A stretch of 64,000 nt of DNA, taken from NCBI RefSeq assembly GCF_001620365.2, contig NZ_LQMT02000037.1, positions 104,467 through 168,466 on the forward strand. The letters run 5' to 3'. The stretch is from Amycolatopsis keratiniphila subsp. keratiniphila (GTDB taxonomy: Bacteria; Actinomycetota; Actinomycetes; Mycobacteriales; Pseudonocardiaceae). A program made the translations under genes and the position numbers. Of the stretch, positions 25,760 to 33,932 are shown piece by piece; positions within the stretch are counted from its first letter, which is position 1, and every line of letters starts with the position of its first letter. The notes below the pieces were generated by a model. The model worked only from the letters and a program-made list of their open reading frames with translations, made no database searches and was not told where the DNA came from.

Positions 25760-26680
25760 GTGGCGCTGGACCCGGAAGACCTGTACGAGGTGGACTCGGA
25801 CGTCCCTGACCTCGGCGGGGCCGTGCTCCTGCACTACTTCGACGGCTTCATGGACGCGGGGTCCGCGGGCAAGCTCGTCGCCGAGCAGCTCCTGAACTCC
25901 TCCGAGCACCGCGTGATCGCGCGGTTCGACGTCGACCGGCTCATCGACTACCGCTCGCGGCGCCCGACGATGACCTACTCCATCGACCACTGGGAGGCCT
26001 ACGACGCCCCCGAGCTGGTCGTCCACCTGCTGCACGACGCCGACGGCGTGCCGTTCCTGCTGCTCACCGGGCCGGAACCGGACCACGACTGGGAACGGTT
26101 CTGCGCGGCCGTGCGCGGGCTGGTCGAACGCTGGGACGTCCGGCTCACCACCGGTTTCCACGGCATCCCGATGGGCGCGCCGCACACCCGCCCGCTCGGC
26201 GTGACCGCGCACGCGACCCGGAACGAGCTGGTCGGCGAACACCGCCCGCTGCCCAACCGGATGCAGGTGCCGGGCAGTATCGCCGGGCTGCTGGAGTTCC
26301 GCTTCGGCGAGTGGGGGCACGACGCGTCCGGGTTCGCCGCGCACGTGCCGCACTACCTGGCGGACTCGACGTACCCGAGCGCCGCGCTGAACCTGCTCGG
26401 CGCCGTCGCCGCGGCGACCGGGCTGAACCTGCCGGACGGGGAGCTGCGGGAGGCCTCGCACGAGGCGGAGGCCGAGATCGCCCGCCAGGTCGCCGGCTCG
26501 GAGAAGGTCGCCGACGTCGTGCGCGCGCTGGAGCAGCAGTACGACACGTTCATGGAGGCGTCGGGCAAGGAAAGCCTGCTCGCGGAGTCGGTCGAGCACA
26601 TGCCGACCGCCGAGGAGCTGGGCAACCAGTTCGAGCGGTTCCTGGCCGAGCAGAACGGCGGGGACTCGCCGGAGCGCTGA
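25760..26680 (+). CDS. PAC2-family protein (proteasome assembly chaperone-like)
   Basis: A 306-residue protein of the PAC2 superfamily, common in actinobacteria and related to the archaeal and eukaryotic proteasome assembly chaperones. Family pieces are YEVDSDVPDLGGAVLLHYFDGFMDAGSAG near the start, FLLLTGPEPDHDWERF, and the GIPMGAPHTRP loop. A coiled, acidic C-terminal tail follows. The GTG at 25760 has a GGAGG site 5 nt upstream, whereas the upstream ATG at 25694 has none, so I prefer the GTG. Function in bacteria is not established. Confidence 0.85.
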   Translation: MALDPEDLYEVDSDVPDLGGAVLLHYFDGFMDAGSAGKLVAEQLLNSSEHRVIARFDVDRLIDYRSRRPTMTYSIDHWEAYDAPELVVHLLHDADGVPFLLLTGPEPDHDWERFCAAVRGLVERWDVRLTTGFHGIPMGAPHTRPLGVTAHATRNELVGEHRPLPNRMQVPGSIAGLLEFRFGEWGHDASGFAAHVPHYLADSTYPSAALNLLGAVAAATGLNLPDGELREASHEAEAEIARQVAGSEKVADVVRALEQQYDTFMEASGKESLLAESVEHMPTAEELGNQFERFLAEQNGGDSPER

Positions 26681-26700
26681 GTCACGCTCGCGTGGCGCCG

Positions 26701-26827
26701 AACTCACGTGATCGAAGGCGTAACTCGCGTGATTGAAGCCGTGACTCGCGTGATCTGAGACGTAACTCGCGAGTGCGGCGTCCAATCACGCGAGTTACGT
26801 GCCTGATCACGCGAGTTACGCCTTCGC
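26701..26827. repeat. Cluster of short direct and inverted ACTCGCGTGAT repeats
   Basis: Three tandem 21-nt units of the form AACTCGCGTGATYGAAGSCGT (26701-26763) are followed by a partial unit and then two inverted copies with ATCACGCGAGTTACG. It lies between the PAC2 gene and the convergent NAD(P)-binding protein gene. The units touch each other without spacers, so this is not a CRISPR array. The same unit occurs once at 19229. Confidence 0.75.
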
Positions 26828-26881
26828 TCACGCCGTGCCTGTGTGCCTAGCCGTCCTTCGCGCTCACGAGGCCGGAGCGGG

Positions 26882-27535
26882 TCAGTAGTCGACGGCGACC
26901 ATCGACTTCGAGTGCGCCGGCCGCTCGATCTCGTCGACCAGCGCCACCGCGAGATCCGCGTAGGAGAACGGCTTCGTGTCCTCCGCGCGCAGCAGCACCC
27001 GGTGGTCCCCGCTGCGGTACTCGCCCGTGCGCCCGGCGTGTTCGTCGAGCATCACCGGCGGCGGCGCGACGATCACCCAGTCGAGCCCGCCGCCGGACGC
27101 ACGGAAGACCTCCAGCTCCGCCGTGTGCCCGAGCGAGAACTCGCGGTGTTCGGGTGGCCAGCCCGGCTGGTCGTGGAAGGCGACGCCCGGCTCGATCTCC
27201 AGCGCCGATCCGACACCGACGACGACCAGCCTCCCGACACCGGCGCGCCCGAGGCCGTCGATCAGCGCGTGCGCGGCGGCCGGGTAGTACTCGCGTGACG
27301 GGAGATCCGCGCGGTAGACGGAACTGATCGCGGCGTCGTGCCCGGCGGCGGCTTTCGCGACGTCGTCCGCGTCGGTGACGTCGGCGGCGATCAAGGTGAC
27401 GTTGTCCGCGGCGAGATCCGCATGGCGGCCGGGATCCCGCACCGCGGCGGTGACCAGGTACCCGCGGCTCACGGCTTCGGCGACGGCCCGGCGCCCGGCG
27501 CGTCCGCCCGCCCCGAAGATGACGATGCTGCTCAT
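26882..27535 (-). CDS. NAD(P)-binding NmrA/atypical SDR-like protein
   Basis: A 217-residue atypical SDR. The nucleotide-binding motif is FGAGGRAGRRAVAEAV at about 6-21, followed by AAVRDPGRH, typical of NAD(P)-binding proteins that act as reductases or redox sensors. There is no classical YxxxK. Its start is preceded by AAGGAG and by a perfect 20-bp palindrome at 27554, likely an operator. No regulator gene is adjacent. Confidence 0.85.
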   Translation of the reverse strand: MSSIVIFGAGGRAGRRAVAEAVSRGYLVTAAVRDPGRHADLAADNVTLIAADVTDADDVAKAAAGHDAAISSVYRADLPSREYYPAAAHALIDGLGRAGVGRLVVVGVGSALEIEPGVAFHDQPGWPPEHREFSLGHTAELEVFRASGGGLDWVIVAPPPVMLDEHAGRTGEYRSGDHRVLLRAEDTKPFSYADLAVALVDEIERPAHSKSMVAVDY

Positions 27536-27553
27536 CGTGCTCCTTTTCTCCTT

Positions 27554-27573
27554 GCCGGTACCCGAGTACCGGC
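27554..27573. promoter_or_regulatory. Palindromic operator upstream of the NmrA-like gene
   Basis: GCCGGTAC-CCGA-GTACCGGC is a perfect 8-bp-arm palindrome, 19 nt upstream of the start codon and just ahead of the ribosome binding site. It looks like a site for a MarR/HxlR-type regulator, which must be encoded elsewhere. Confidence 0.55.
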
Positions 27574-27676
27574 TGCGAACGCGATGCTAGGAGCGGACCC
27601 CTCGGTTACCGCAACGAAACCGGGTCCGGGCGTTCTGGTCCCGTTCACTCGAACGGTGCTGGTGTATCGTCCCGGA

Positions 27677-28501
27677 ATGCGTCACCTGGTACCCCATTCA
27701 GCCCTGAAGACCTTGGGCCGTTCGGCCCGCGGAACGTTCGGCCGGGGCCTGCACCGGCTCGCCCGGCGATTCCACGATCCTTATCCGGCGGAACTGGAAC
27801 GGGTCGCCGCGGAATTGCGGGCGGAGATCATCCGGCAGGGGGACCGCTGTTTCGATCGGATCGTCGAGTTCGAAATCCGGAGCCGTCGCGACATCATCTA
27901 CGCGGGCGATCAGGACGCGGCCCGGGACAGCAACCGGTTCGCCCGTGAGCATCTCACCGGGACCAAACACTTCGCGCGTCCACAAGAGACTCTCGCGTAC
28001 GCGCTTTCCCTTGCTCCGTCAGGGGAAATGGCCCTCGAATTCGGCGTCGCGAGCGGGAACACGCTGCGCGTGATCGCCGAGGCCCGCGGCGGCGTCGAGA
28101 CCTACGGGTTCGACTGGTTCCAGGGCCTGCCGGAGAACTGGCTCAACGGCATGCCCGCCGGTTCGTTCGCGCGCGACGACCTGCCGGACGTCCCCGGCGC
28201 CGAACTCGTCGTCGGGCTTTTCGCCGACACGCTCCCCGGTTTTCTCGAGCGGCACGAAGGCGCCGTCGATTTCCTTCACGTGGACGGCGATCTGTACAGC
28301 TCGGCGAAAACCGTGCTCGACCTGGCCGGGCCGCGGCTGCGGTCCGGCAGCATCGTGCACTTCGACGAGTTCTTCAATTACCCCGGCTGGCAGCGGCACG
28401 AGCACCGGGCGTGGCTGGAATACGTGGAACGCACCGGTGTCGAATTCGAATACGTGGCATACACCTATGCCGACAACCAGGTCACCGTGCGGATCTCCTA
28501 A
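27677..28501 (+). CDS. TylF/MycF-like class I SAM-dependent methyltransferase
   Basis: A 274-residue methyltransferase-fold protein. The SAM-binding motif is LEFGVASGNTLRVIAE, followed by YGFDWFQGLPENW, and the acidic metal-binding region FLHVDGDLYSSAKTVLDLAGPRL with VHFDEFFNYPGWQ matches macrocin O-methyltransferase relatives. The N-terminal 60 residues are basic and helical. The gene stands alone and is closed by a long hairpin repeat, so a substrate cannot be proposed. Confidence 0.82.
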   Translation: MRHLVPHSALKTLGRSARGTFGRGLHRLARRFHDPYPAELERVAAELRAEIIRQGDRCFDRIVEFEIRSRRDIIYAGDQDAARDSNRFAREHLTGTKHFARPQETLAYALSLAPSGEMALEFGVASGNTLRVIAEARGGVETYGFDWFQGLPENWLNGMPAGSFARDDLPDVPGAELVVGLFADTLPGFLERHEGAVDFLHVDGDLYSSAKTVLDLAGPRLRSGSIVHFDEFFNYPGWQRHEHRAWLEYVERTGVEFEYVAYTYADNQVTVRIS

Positions 28502-28522
28502 GCGATCCGCTGGAGCCAGCGT

Positions 28523-28575
28523 GTTGCGAAAGCCACTTTCGCAACCTTCAACGTTGCGAAAGTGGCTTTCGCAAC
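28523..28575. repeat. Hairpin repeat, GTTGCGAAAG family, copy 1
   Basis: Perfect 23-bp arms flank a 7-nt loop CTTCAAC. Each arm is itself a palindrome, GTTGCGAAAG-CCA-CTTTCGCAAC. The copy at 49516 has the same 53-nt length and arms with the loop in reverse complement, so the two are inverted copies of one element. It sits 21 nt after a stop codon. Confidence 0.85.
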
Positions 28576-28620
28576 TGAGGCTGCGGCAGGTTCGAGCCGG
28601 AAACACGTGAGCAAGCGCGC

Positions 28621-28947
28621 CTAAAGCATTTCGCGGACCTCGATCGTCCCGATCGCGGCCCACGGGTGGGTCTTCGCCGCCTCGACGGCTTGTTCGCGGC
28701 TTTCGCATTCGAGGATGGCGATGCCGCCGATCTGTTCCTTCGTCTCGGCGAACGGGCCGTCGGTCAGCAGCGCCTCGCCGCCCCGGACGCGGACGGTCGT
28801 CGCCGACTCGGGCGGGTGCAGGCCCATCCCGGTGACGCGCAGGCCGCGCCGCGTCAGCTCCCCGGCCCAGTCGCGGCAGGGTTCGGTGATGTCCGTGTCG
28901 AGAGCGTCCTCGCCGATGGTTCCGCCGAGCATGAGCAGGTAGCGCAC
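28621..28947 (-). CDS. YCII/DGPF-domain protein
   Basis: A 108-residue ferredoxin-fold protein of the YCII/YciI family. The DGPF signature is visible as LTDGPFAETKEQIGG. The GTG at 28947 has a strong AGGAGG 4 nt upstream. It follows a MarR gene by 8 nt, so the two form an operon. DGPF proteins usually accompany ECF42 sigma factors; here the sigma factor is 2 kb away with its own DGPF gene, so this copy may be independent. No enzyme activity is established. Confidence 0.85.
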   Translation of the reverse strand: MRYLLMLGGTIGEDALDTDITEPCRDWAGELTRRGLRVTGMGLHPPESATTVRVRGGEALLTDGPFAETKEQIGGIAILECESREQAVEAAKTHPWAAIGTIEVREML

Positions 28948-28955
28948 CGGTCCTC

Positions 28956-29405
28956 CTAGTCCGTCAGTCCGTCTTCGTACGCGCGCAGGGTGTCGATGAA
29001 CGTCCGGCGCTCGGCCGGGCTCAGTGGCGCGAGCGCCTTCTGCCAGGCCCGGGCGCCCTGCGCGAGCCAGCCGTCGATCGCGGGCCGCATCCGGTCGGCG
29101 ATGGCGACGATCCGCCGCCGCCGGTCCGCCTCGTCCTCGCGCCGGTCGAGCACGTCCTTCTTGCTCAGTTCGCCGACCATCAGGCTCACCGTGGTCGGGG
29201 CGACCTCGAGCCGTTCGGCCAGTTCGTTCACCGTCATCGGGCCGTCGAAGAGCAGGTACGACAGCAGCGACAGGTGCCGCGGAGCCAGCGACAGAGACTG
29301 GAGTTCGTCGGGGATCTTGATCCGCTTCGCCCGTCCGACCATCCGCGGCATGAGCAGCAGCAAGGCCCGCACGGCGTCGTCGACTTCCATGTCCTCGGTT
29401 GACAC
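28956..29405 (-). CDS. MarR-family transcriptional regulator
   Basis: A 149-residue winged-helix regulator. The DNA-binding region includes PMTVNELAERLEVAPTTVSLMVGEL and the wing with DRREDEADRRRRIV. I chose the GTG at 29405, which has a purine-rich site upstream. It leads the YCII gene and is divergent from the hemerythrin-fusion gene; regulation of both is plausible. The gap is AT-richer and holds an imperfect CTTTGCAAAC/GCTTTGCTTGCAAAGC palindromic region. Confidence 0.83.
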   Translation of the reverse strand: MSTEDMEVDDAVRALLLLMPRMVGRAKRIKIPDELQSLSLAPRHLSLLSYLLFDGPMTVNELAERLEVAPTTVSLMVGELSKKDVLDRREDEADRRRRIVAIADRMRPAIDGWLAQGARAWQKALAPLSPAERRTFIDTLRAYEDGLTD

Positions 29406-29420
29406 CGGCCACCCTTCCGA

Positions 29421-29458
29421 ATACCTTTGCAAACAAAGAAGCTTTGCTTGCAAAGCGA
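29421..29458. promoter_or_regulatory. AT-rich palindromic region upstream of marR
   Basis: The stretch contains CTTTGCAAAC and GCTTTGCTTGCAAAGC with inverted CTTTG/CAAAG half-sites. It lies just upstream of the MarR start and ahead of the divergent fusion gene, so it is a likely MarR operator. Confidence 0.5.
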
Positions 29459-29494
29459 AACTGCTTTCACGCTGATGCTACCTGGGGAGTTCCG

Positions 29495-30172
29495 TTGCTG
29501 ATGACCACCGCGGACGCCGAAACGGGGCGTCCCCGCACCACTCGTGTCGCTTGCCGTCCTTCCGGAAGCGGATATCTGGTGTCCGCGCCCGACGACGCTT
29601 CGCCTTGGTATCGCGACCTTCTCGCCAGTCCACAAGCGACACTCGAAATCGACGGCGTTCCGCACGCCGCGCGGGCCGTGCCGCTCGAAGGAGACGAACG
29701 CGGCTTCGTGTTGCACCTGCTGGAAGTCGATGCCGCCCGCGGTCGCGCGATCGCGGATCAGCTGCTCGTCCATCACAGCGAACTCAGGAAGACCTTGGCG
29801 GCGGCACGGGCCGAACTCGACGGCGGGCCGGTCGCGGACCGGTCGGGCCTGCGGCGCGAGCTGTTCGGCCATTGCGTGACCTTCTGCAACGACCTGCGCA
29901 TGCACCACCTTCGCGAGGATGGCGCTTTCACCGCGATCGAGAAGGCCCATCCCGGGCTCGCGCCGGCGCTGAAACGGCTGCGCCAGGAGCACGAAACCGT
30001 GTCCCGCGCGCTGCTCGATCTCGACGCGTTGCTTCAGGGTGGGGGAGACCGTGGCGCCGTGCGCGAGAAGTTCGACCGGGTCGCCGCCGGGCTGGAGGAA
30101 CATTTCGCCTACGAGGAAGCGAATCTGCTTCCGGCGCTTCGCGGGAAGGAGTCGGTTACTCCGATAGGGTGA
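29495..30172 (+). CDS. Flavin/F420-type split-barrel domain fused to hemerythrin domain
   Basis: A protein of about 225 residues with two parts. The first about 80 residues resemble the deazaflavin (F420)-dependent nitroreductase barrel: LMTTADAETGRPRTTRVACR, then SPWYRDLLASPQATLEI. The second part is a hemerythrin-like four-helix domain with the histidine/glutamate pattern H..H..ED, QEHETVS and HFAYEEANLLPAL, a di-iron site. Together this suggests a redox or oxygen/NO-sensing enzyme. The start is uncertain: a TTG at 29495 has a GGGGAG site, and an ATG follows at 29501. It is divergent from marR. Confidence 0.75.
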   Translation: MLMTTADAETGRPRTTRVACRPSGSGYLVSAPDDASPWYRDLLASPQATLEIDGVPHAARAVPLEGDERGFVLHLLEVDAARGRAIADQLLVHHSELRKTLAAARAELDGGPVADRSGLRRELFGHCVTFCNDLRMHHLREDGAFTAIEKAHPGLAPALKRLRQEHETVSRALLDLDALLQGGGDRGAVREKFDRVAAGLEEHFAYEEANLLPALRGKESVTPIG

Positions 30173-30284
30173 GGCGGGCGAGCCACTTGGCGGGGGACAG
30201 CGGTAACGAATGTCCGTTCCTGGGCGACTGATCGTTGTCCGCACCGATCGGCGCGACGCCCCCGACCGGAAGAGTGAGAACCGA

Positions 30285-31142
30285 ATGAAGCTTCGAAGAG
30301 CCTCACTTCTGTCTCTGGTGGCCGCAGTGGCCACGATCATGCTCGTGGCGCCCACCTCCGCCCTCGCCGCCCCGCCGACCAGCGCGGTGGAGGTCTCGCC
30401 GACAACCGTCCAACGTGGACAGACGTTCACCGTGACGCAGACCGTGTACAACGCCGACGCGACGTCGACGATCGAAGGCGGCAAGGCGACGCTCTACGGC
30501 AAGGAATCCCCGCTGCCGGGGATCGTCGACCTGGTGTCCTGCCCCGGCGCGTTCGCCTGCGACATGCTCGGCGGCAGCATCCGCGGCGGCGTCGGCACCG
30601 TGACCCCAGGGCAGAGCAAGACCGTGGTGTTCACCTTCCGCGTCAAGGACGACGCGCCGCTGGGCGATGTCACGCTGCAGCACCAGTTCGTCGGCGACAA
30701 CTACAGCTTCGAGATCCTCGACGGCCCCGTGCTGACCATCACCGGCACGCCGAGCGCGGCCGACCTCGGGGTCACGCTGACCGCGTCCCCGCGCGGGATC
30801 CTGACGTCGTCGATCGACTACACGGTCAAGGTCACGAACGCGGGGCCTGCCACGGCGTCCGGGATCCGGGTGGCGTCGACCCTCGGCAACGGGCTGCGCT
30901 TCACCGGCTCGTCCGTCTGCTCGAACCCGGGCGGCACGAAGGTCGTCAATTGCGACTTCTCCTCGCTCGCGCCCGGAGCCAGTGCGACGGCGAAGTTCTC
31001 GGTGGCCGCCGGGCTGCTGAGCCTCGGGCCGGTCAAGACGACCGCGAAGATCACGCAGAGTTCCGTCGCCGACCCGAACGCGGCCAACGACACCGCGTCG
31101 TCGACCTGCACGGCGATCACCGGTCTTCTGCTCACCTGCTGA
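30285..31142 (+). CDS. Secreted beta-sandwich protein with DUF11-like repeat
   Basis: A 285-residue secreted protein. A signal peptide (MKLRRASLLSLVAAVATIML then ALAA) covers about 29 residues. Two immunoglobulin-like beta-sandwich domains follow. The second matches the DUF11/CARDB type with VKVTNAGPATASGIRV and DPNAANDTASS. There is no LPxTG sorting motif or C-terminal membrane helix, so it is probably released or held by binding. Function is unknown; such repeats often occur in adhesins and surface proteins. Confidence 0.78.
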   Translation: MKLRRASLLSLVAAVATIMLVAPTSALAAPPTSAVEVSPTTVQRGQTFTVTQTVYNADATSTIEGGKATLYGKESPLPGIVDLVSCPGAFACDMLGGSIRGGVGTVTPGQSKTVVFTFRVKDDAPLGDVTLQHQFVGDNYSFEILDGPVLTITGTPSAADLGVTLTASPRGILTSSIDYTVKVTNAGPATASGIRVASTLGNGLRFTGSSVCSNPGGTKVVNCDFSSLAPGASATAKFSVAAGLLSLGPVKTTAKITQSSVADPNAANDTASSTCTAITGLLLTC

Positions 31143-31147
31143 ACCGT

Positions 31148-31185
31148 GCCGTCCGGCAGCCGCTCGCGAGCGGCTGCCGGACGGC
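31148..31185. terminator. Bidirectional terminator, perfect palindrome
   Basis: A 38-bp perfect palindrome (19-bp arms starting GCCGTCCGGCAGCC, no loop) fills the gap between two convergent genes, 5 nt after one stop and 1 nt before the other. Confidence 0.8.
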
Positions 31186-31186
31186 G

Positions 31187-32407
31187 TCAGCGCAGGCGTT
31201 CGGCGCGACCGTGGAGATAGCGCTGGTGGGGCAGGCCGGTCGCCAGCCGGGCGGCGTCCACATAGGACTCGATGGCTTCGGTGGTGTCCCCGGCCATCTC
31301 GAGCAGATGCGCGCGGGCGGCGTGGAAGCGGTGGTCGCCGGAGATCCGGTCGCCGAGCTTTTCCAACGCTGTCAAGCCTTCTCGTGGCCCCTCGGCCATC
31401 CCGACGGCGACGGCGTGGTTCAGCGCCACCACGGGATTGTCGGAGAGCCGCAGCAGGAGTTCGTAGAGCGCCACGATCTGCGGCCAGTCGGTCTCCTCCG
31501 CGCTCGGCGCCTCGTCGTGCAGCGCCGCGATCGCCGCCTGGATCTGGAACTGCCCGGTCGGCCCCTTCGGCAGCGCTTCGGACAGCAGCGCGATGCCCTC
31601 GGCGACGTACCCGGCGTTCCACCGGCCCCGGTCCTGTTCGGACATCGGGATCGGCGCGCCGTCCGGCCCCGTCCTCGCCGGACGGCGCGCGTCGGTGAGC
31701 AGCATCAGCGCGAGCAGGCCGGTGGCCTCGCTGTCGTCCGGCACCAGCCGATGGACGATCCTGGCCAGCCGGATGGCTTCGGCGGAGAGATCGCTCCGCA
31801 CCAGATCGGGGCCGGACGTGCTGGCGTAACCCTCGTTGAAGATCAGGTACAGCACGTGGAGCACCGCGTCGAGGCGTCCCGGTTCCGCCGGCAGGGCGAA
31901 CGGGACACCGCTGGCCTTGATGCCCGCCTTCGCGCGGCTGATCCGCCGGGTCATCGTCGCCTCGGGGACCAGGAACGCGCGCGCGATCTCAGCCGTGGTG
32001 AGCCCGCCGACCGCCCGCAGCGTCAGCGCGATCTGCGACGCGGGTGAGAGAGACGGGTGACAGCACAGGAAGAGCAGGACGAGGGTGTCGTCCGAGTCGG
32101 CCGCCCGCCGGTCCGCCGCGGGCGCGAGGTGCTCTTCGGGCAGCTTCCATTGGACGACGGTGTCCTCGCGACGACGCCGCGCCTGCTCGGCGCGGAGCAG
32201 GTCGGTCAGCCGCCGTGAGGCGACGGTGATGAGCCACGCGCGCGGATTCTCGGGGCGCCCTTCGGCCGGCCACTGTGTCGCGGCCGCGAGAAGCGCCTCC
32301 TGCGTCGCGTCCTCCGCCAGGTCGAAATGACCGTAGCGGCGGACGACGGCGCCGAGGACCTGCGGCGAAAGCTCGCGCAGCAGGTCTTCGACGCCGCTTT
32401 CCGGCAT
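31187..32407 (-). CDS. ECF RNA polymerase sigma factor, ECF42-like with TPR-type C-terminus
   Basis: A 406-residue sigma factor. Region 2 is near the N-terminus (YGHFDLAEDATQEALLAAATQWP) and region 4 contains LTTAEIARAFLVPEATMTRRISRAKAGI. The long C-terminal extension of about 220 helical residues, including FNEGYASTSGP and NHAVAVGMAEGPREGL, is typical of ECF42 (SigJ-like) factors, which lack a classical anti-sigma factor. The start directly follows the DGPF gene stop (TAGATG), matching the known pairing of ECF42 with DGPF proteins. Confidence 0.9.
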   Translation of the reverse strand: MPESGVEDLLRELSPQVLGAVVRRYGHFDLAEDATQEALLAAATQWPAEGRPENPRAWLITVASRRLTDLLRAEQARRRREDTVVQWKLPEEHLAPAADRRAADSDDTLVLLFLCCHPSLSPASQIALTLRAVGGLTTAEIARAFLVPEATMTRRISRAKAGIKASGVPFALPAEPGRLDAVLHVLYLIFNEGYASTSGPDLVRSDLSAEAIRLARIVHRLVPDDSEATGLLALMLLTDARRPARTGPDGAPIPMSEQDRGRWNAGYVAEGIALLSEALPKGPTGQFQIQAAIAALHDEAPSAEETDWPQIVALYELLLRLSDNPVVALNHAVAVGMAEGPREGLTALEKLGDRISGDHRFHAARAHLLEMAGDTTEAIESYVDAARLATGLPHQRYLHGRAERLR

Positions 32408-32812
32408 CTAGAGCTCCAGCTCTTCGAAGCTGTCGGCGCACGGCCGGATGTCGACGTACCAGTCGCGGCCGAGGTCGCTGCCCTCCGGATGCGGGGTGTT
32501 CGCCAGCTGGGCCGCGATCTCGGTCGCGCGGTCGTAGCTCGCGCAGTCGACGGTCGTGTATCCGACCAGGACCTCCTGCGTCTCGGCATACGGCCCGTCC
32601 GTGACCACAGGGGCGCCGTCACGCAGGGAGACGCGGCGGGCGTGCGCCGGCTGGGAAAGGCCCTGCGCGTCGACGAACTCGCCCGATTCGACCAGATCGT
32701 TGTTCCACTTGGCCATGAACTCGTGCAGGGCCTTGACCTCGTCGGCGCTCCAGGCGCCGCCGATGTCCGCGAGGTCCTTCTGCGACCCGAACATCATGAT
32801 CATGTACTTCAC
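32408..32812 (-). CDS. DGPF/YCII-domain protein paired with ECF sigma factor
   Basis: A 134-residue protein with the signature VTDGPYAETQEVLVGYTTV and the N-terminal MKYMIMMFGSQKDL strand. It lies directly upstream of, and is coupled to, the ECF42-like sigma gene. DGPF proteins are the conserved partners and probable targets or effectors of such sigma factors, though their activity is unknown. Confidence 0.88.
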   Translation of the reverse strand: MKYMIMMFGSQKDLADIGGAWSADEVKALHEFMAKWNNDLVESGEFVDAQGLSQPAHARRVSLRDGAPVVTDGPYAETQEVLVGYTTVDCASYDRATEIAAQLANTPHPEGSDLGRDWYVDIRPCADSFEELEL

Positions 32813-32908
32813 GGTTGTCTCCTCTCGGCCGGCACCGTTTCGGCGCCTTCTGCCGGGGACGTCGGAGCCGCCGGACAGGACAGGACATCGTTCGCCGCGA
32901 ATTCTCCC

Positions 32909-33901
32909 TCAGCTTCGGTCGGCCGCCGTGTTCATCGCGTCGGCCGGTTCCAGGGTGCGCCCGCCGGTGATCTTGGCGTAGAGATGCGCGCCGCCGAGGA
33001 CCGGCGGATATTTCGGCGGGTTCCCGGCGGACTGGCAGGTCGGAAGGCATTCGAACCGAGCGTCGTGGTCGCCGTCGAAGAAGAACGCCACGCTGCGCCG
33101 TCGTGCCGGTCCCGGCCCGGACGGCGGCACGACCCGGTGGAGGGTGGAGCGCCAGCGGTCGTTGGTCCACTGCGCGGTGAGGTCGCCGAGGTTCACGACC
33201 AGCGCGTCTTCGGCGGGGATCACGTCGTGCCAGGCCCCGTCGGGGCCGTGGATCTGCAGGCCGGGGACGGGATCGGCGTAAAGGACGGTGACGATGCCGT
33301 AGTCGGTGTGCGCGCCGAGCCGCATCTGGCCGGGCAGGGGTTCGGGCGCTCCGGCGCGGCGCTCGAAGTGATTCACCCGCAAGGTGCGCGTCGGGTGCCG
33401 GGTGTACGCGCCGAGGTAGCCGTCGGGGAGCCCGAGCGCCTTCTCGAAGATCTCCAGCAGCACCCGCGCGACGCGGTGGGCTTCGTCGGCGTACTCGGTC
33501 AGCGCGGGCCGCAGGTGCTCCGGCCGGTCGGGCCAGATGTTCGGTACGAAGAAGCCGTACGGGTCTTCGCCGTCGATGTGCTCCGCGCCGATGACGAACG
33601 ATTCCGACAGGTCGGGAGGTGTCGTCTCGCCGAGGCTGTACGCCAGCCCTTCGGTGCCTTCGGCGGCGTATCCGCGATCCGAAGCGCGGTCGGCGGGCGC
33701 GGAACGGAGCTTCTCCTCGACAGGGAGCGCGAAGAAGGCCGCAGTCGCTTCGCACATGGCGTCGATCGTCGCCCGCGGGATGCCGTGCCCGACGACCTGC
33801 AGGAACCCCACCCGCGTCAACGCCTCGTCGACGGCGTGCGCGAGTTCCGCGCGGTCGCCGTTTTCCCAGGTGCTCAGATCGACCGTCGGTACGAGTGTCA
33901 T
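32909..33901 (-). CDS. 2-oxoglutarate/Fe(II) dioxygenase, isopenicillin N synthase-like family
   Basis: A 330-residue nonheme iron oxygenase. The N-terminal IPNS-type domain has VDEALTRVGFLQVVGHGIP. The iron ligands are the HTD pair in LGAHTDYGIVTVLYAD and the later histidine in RSTLHRVVPP, and the 2-oxoglutarate arginine lies in RRRSVAFFFDGD. The family hydroxylates, desaturates or cyclises small molecules. It is a separate gene between the DGPF gene and the MFS gene; whether it belongs to the cluster to its right cannot be decided. Confidence 0.88.
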   Translation of the reverse strand: MTLVPTVDLSTWENGDRAELAHAVDEALTRVGFLQVVGHGIPRATIDAMCEATAAFFALPVEEKLRSAPADRASDRGYAAEGTEGLAYSLGETTPPDLSESFVIGAEHIDGEDPYGFFVPNIWPDRPEHLRPALTEYADEAHRVARVLLEIFEKALGLPDGYLGAYTRHPTRTLRVNHFERRAGAPEPLPGQMRLGAHTDYGIVTVLYADPVPGLQIHGPDGAWHDVIPAEDALVVNLGDLTAQWTNDRWRSTLHRVVPPSGPGPARRRSVAFFFDGDHDARFECLPTCQSAGNPPKYPPVLGGAHLYAKITGGRTLEPADAMNTAADRS

Positions 33902-33932
33902 GACGCGACGGTAGCCAGGGTGGCGCCGATGA

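Noticed and set aside
26701..26827. CRISPR-like array
   Set aside because: Units of about 21 nt abut each other, two are inverted and there are no unique spacers or cas genes.
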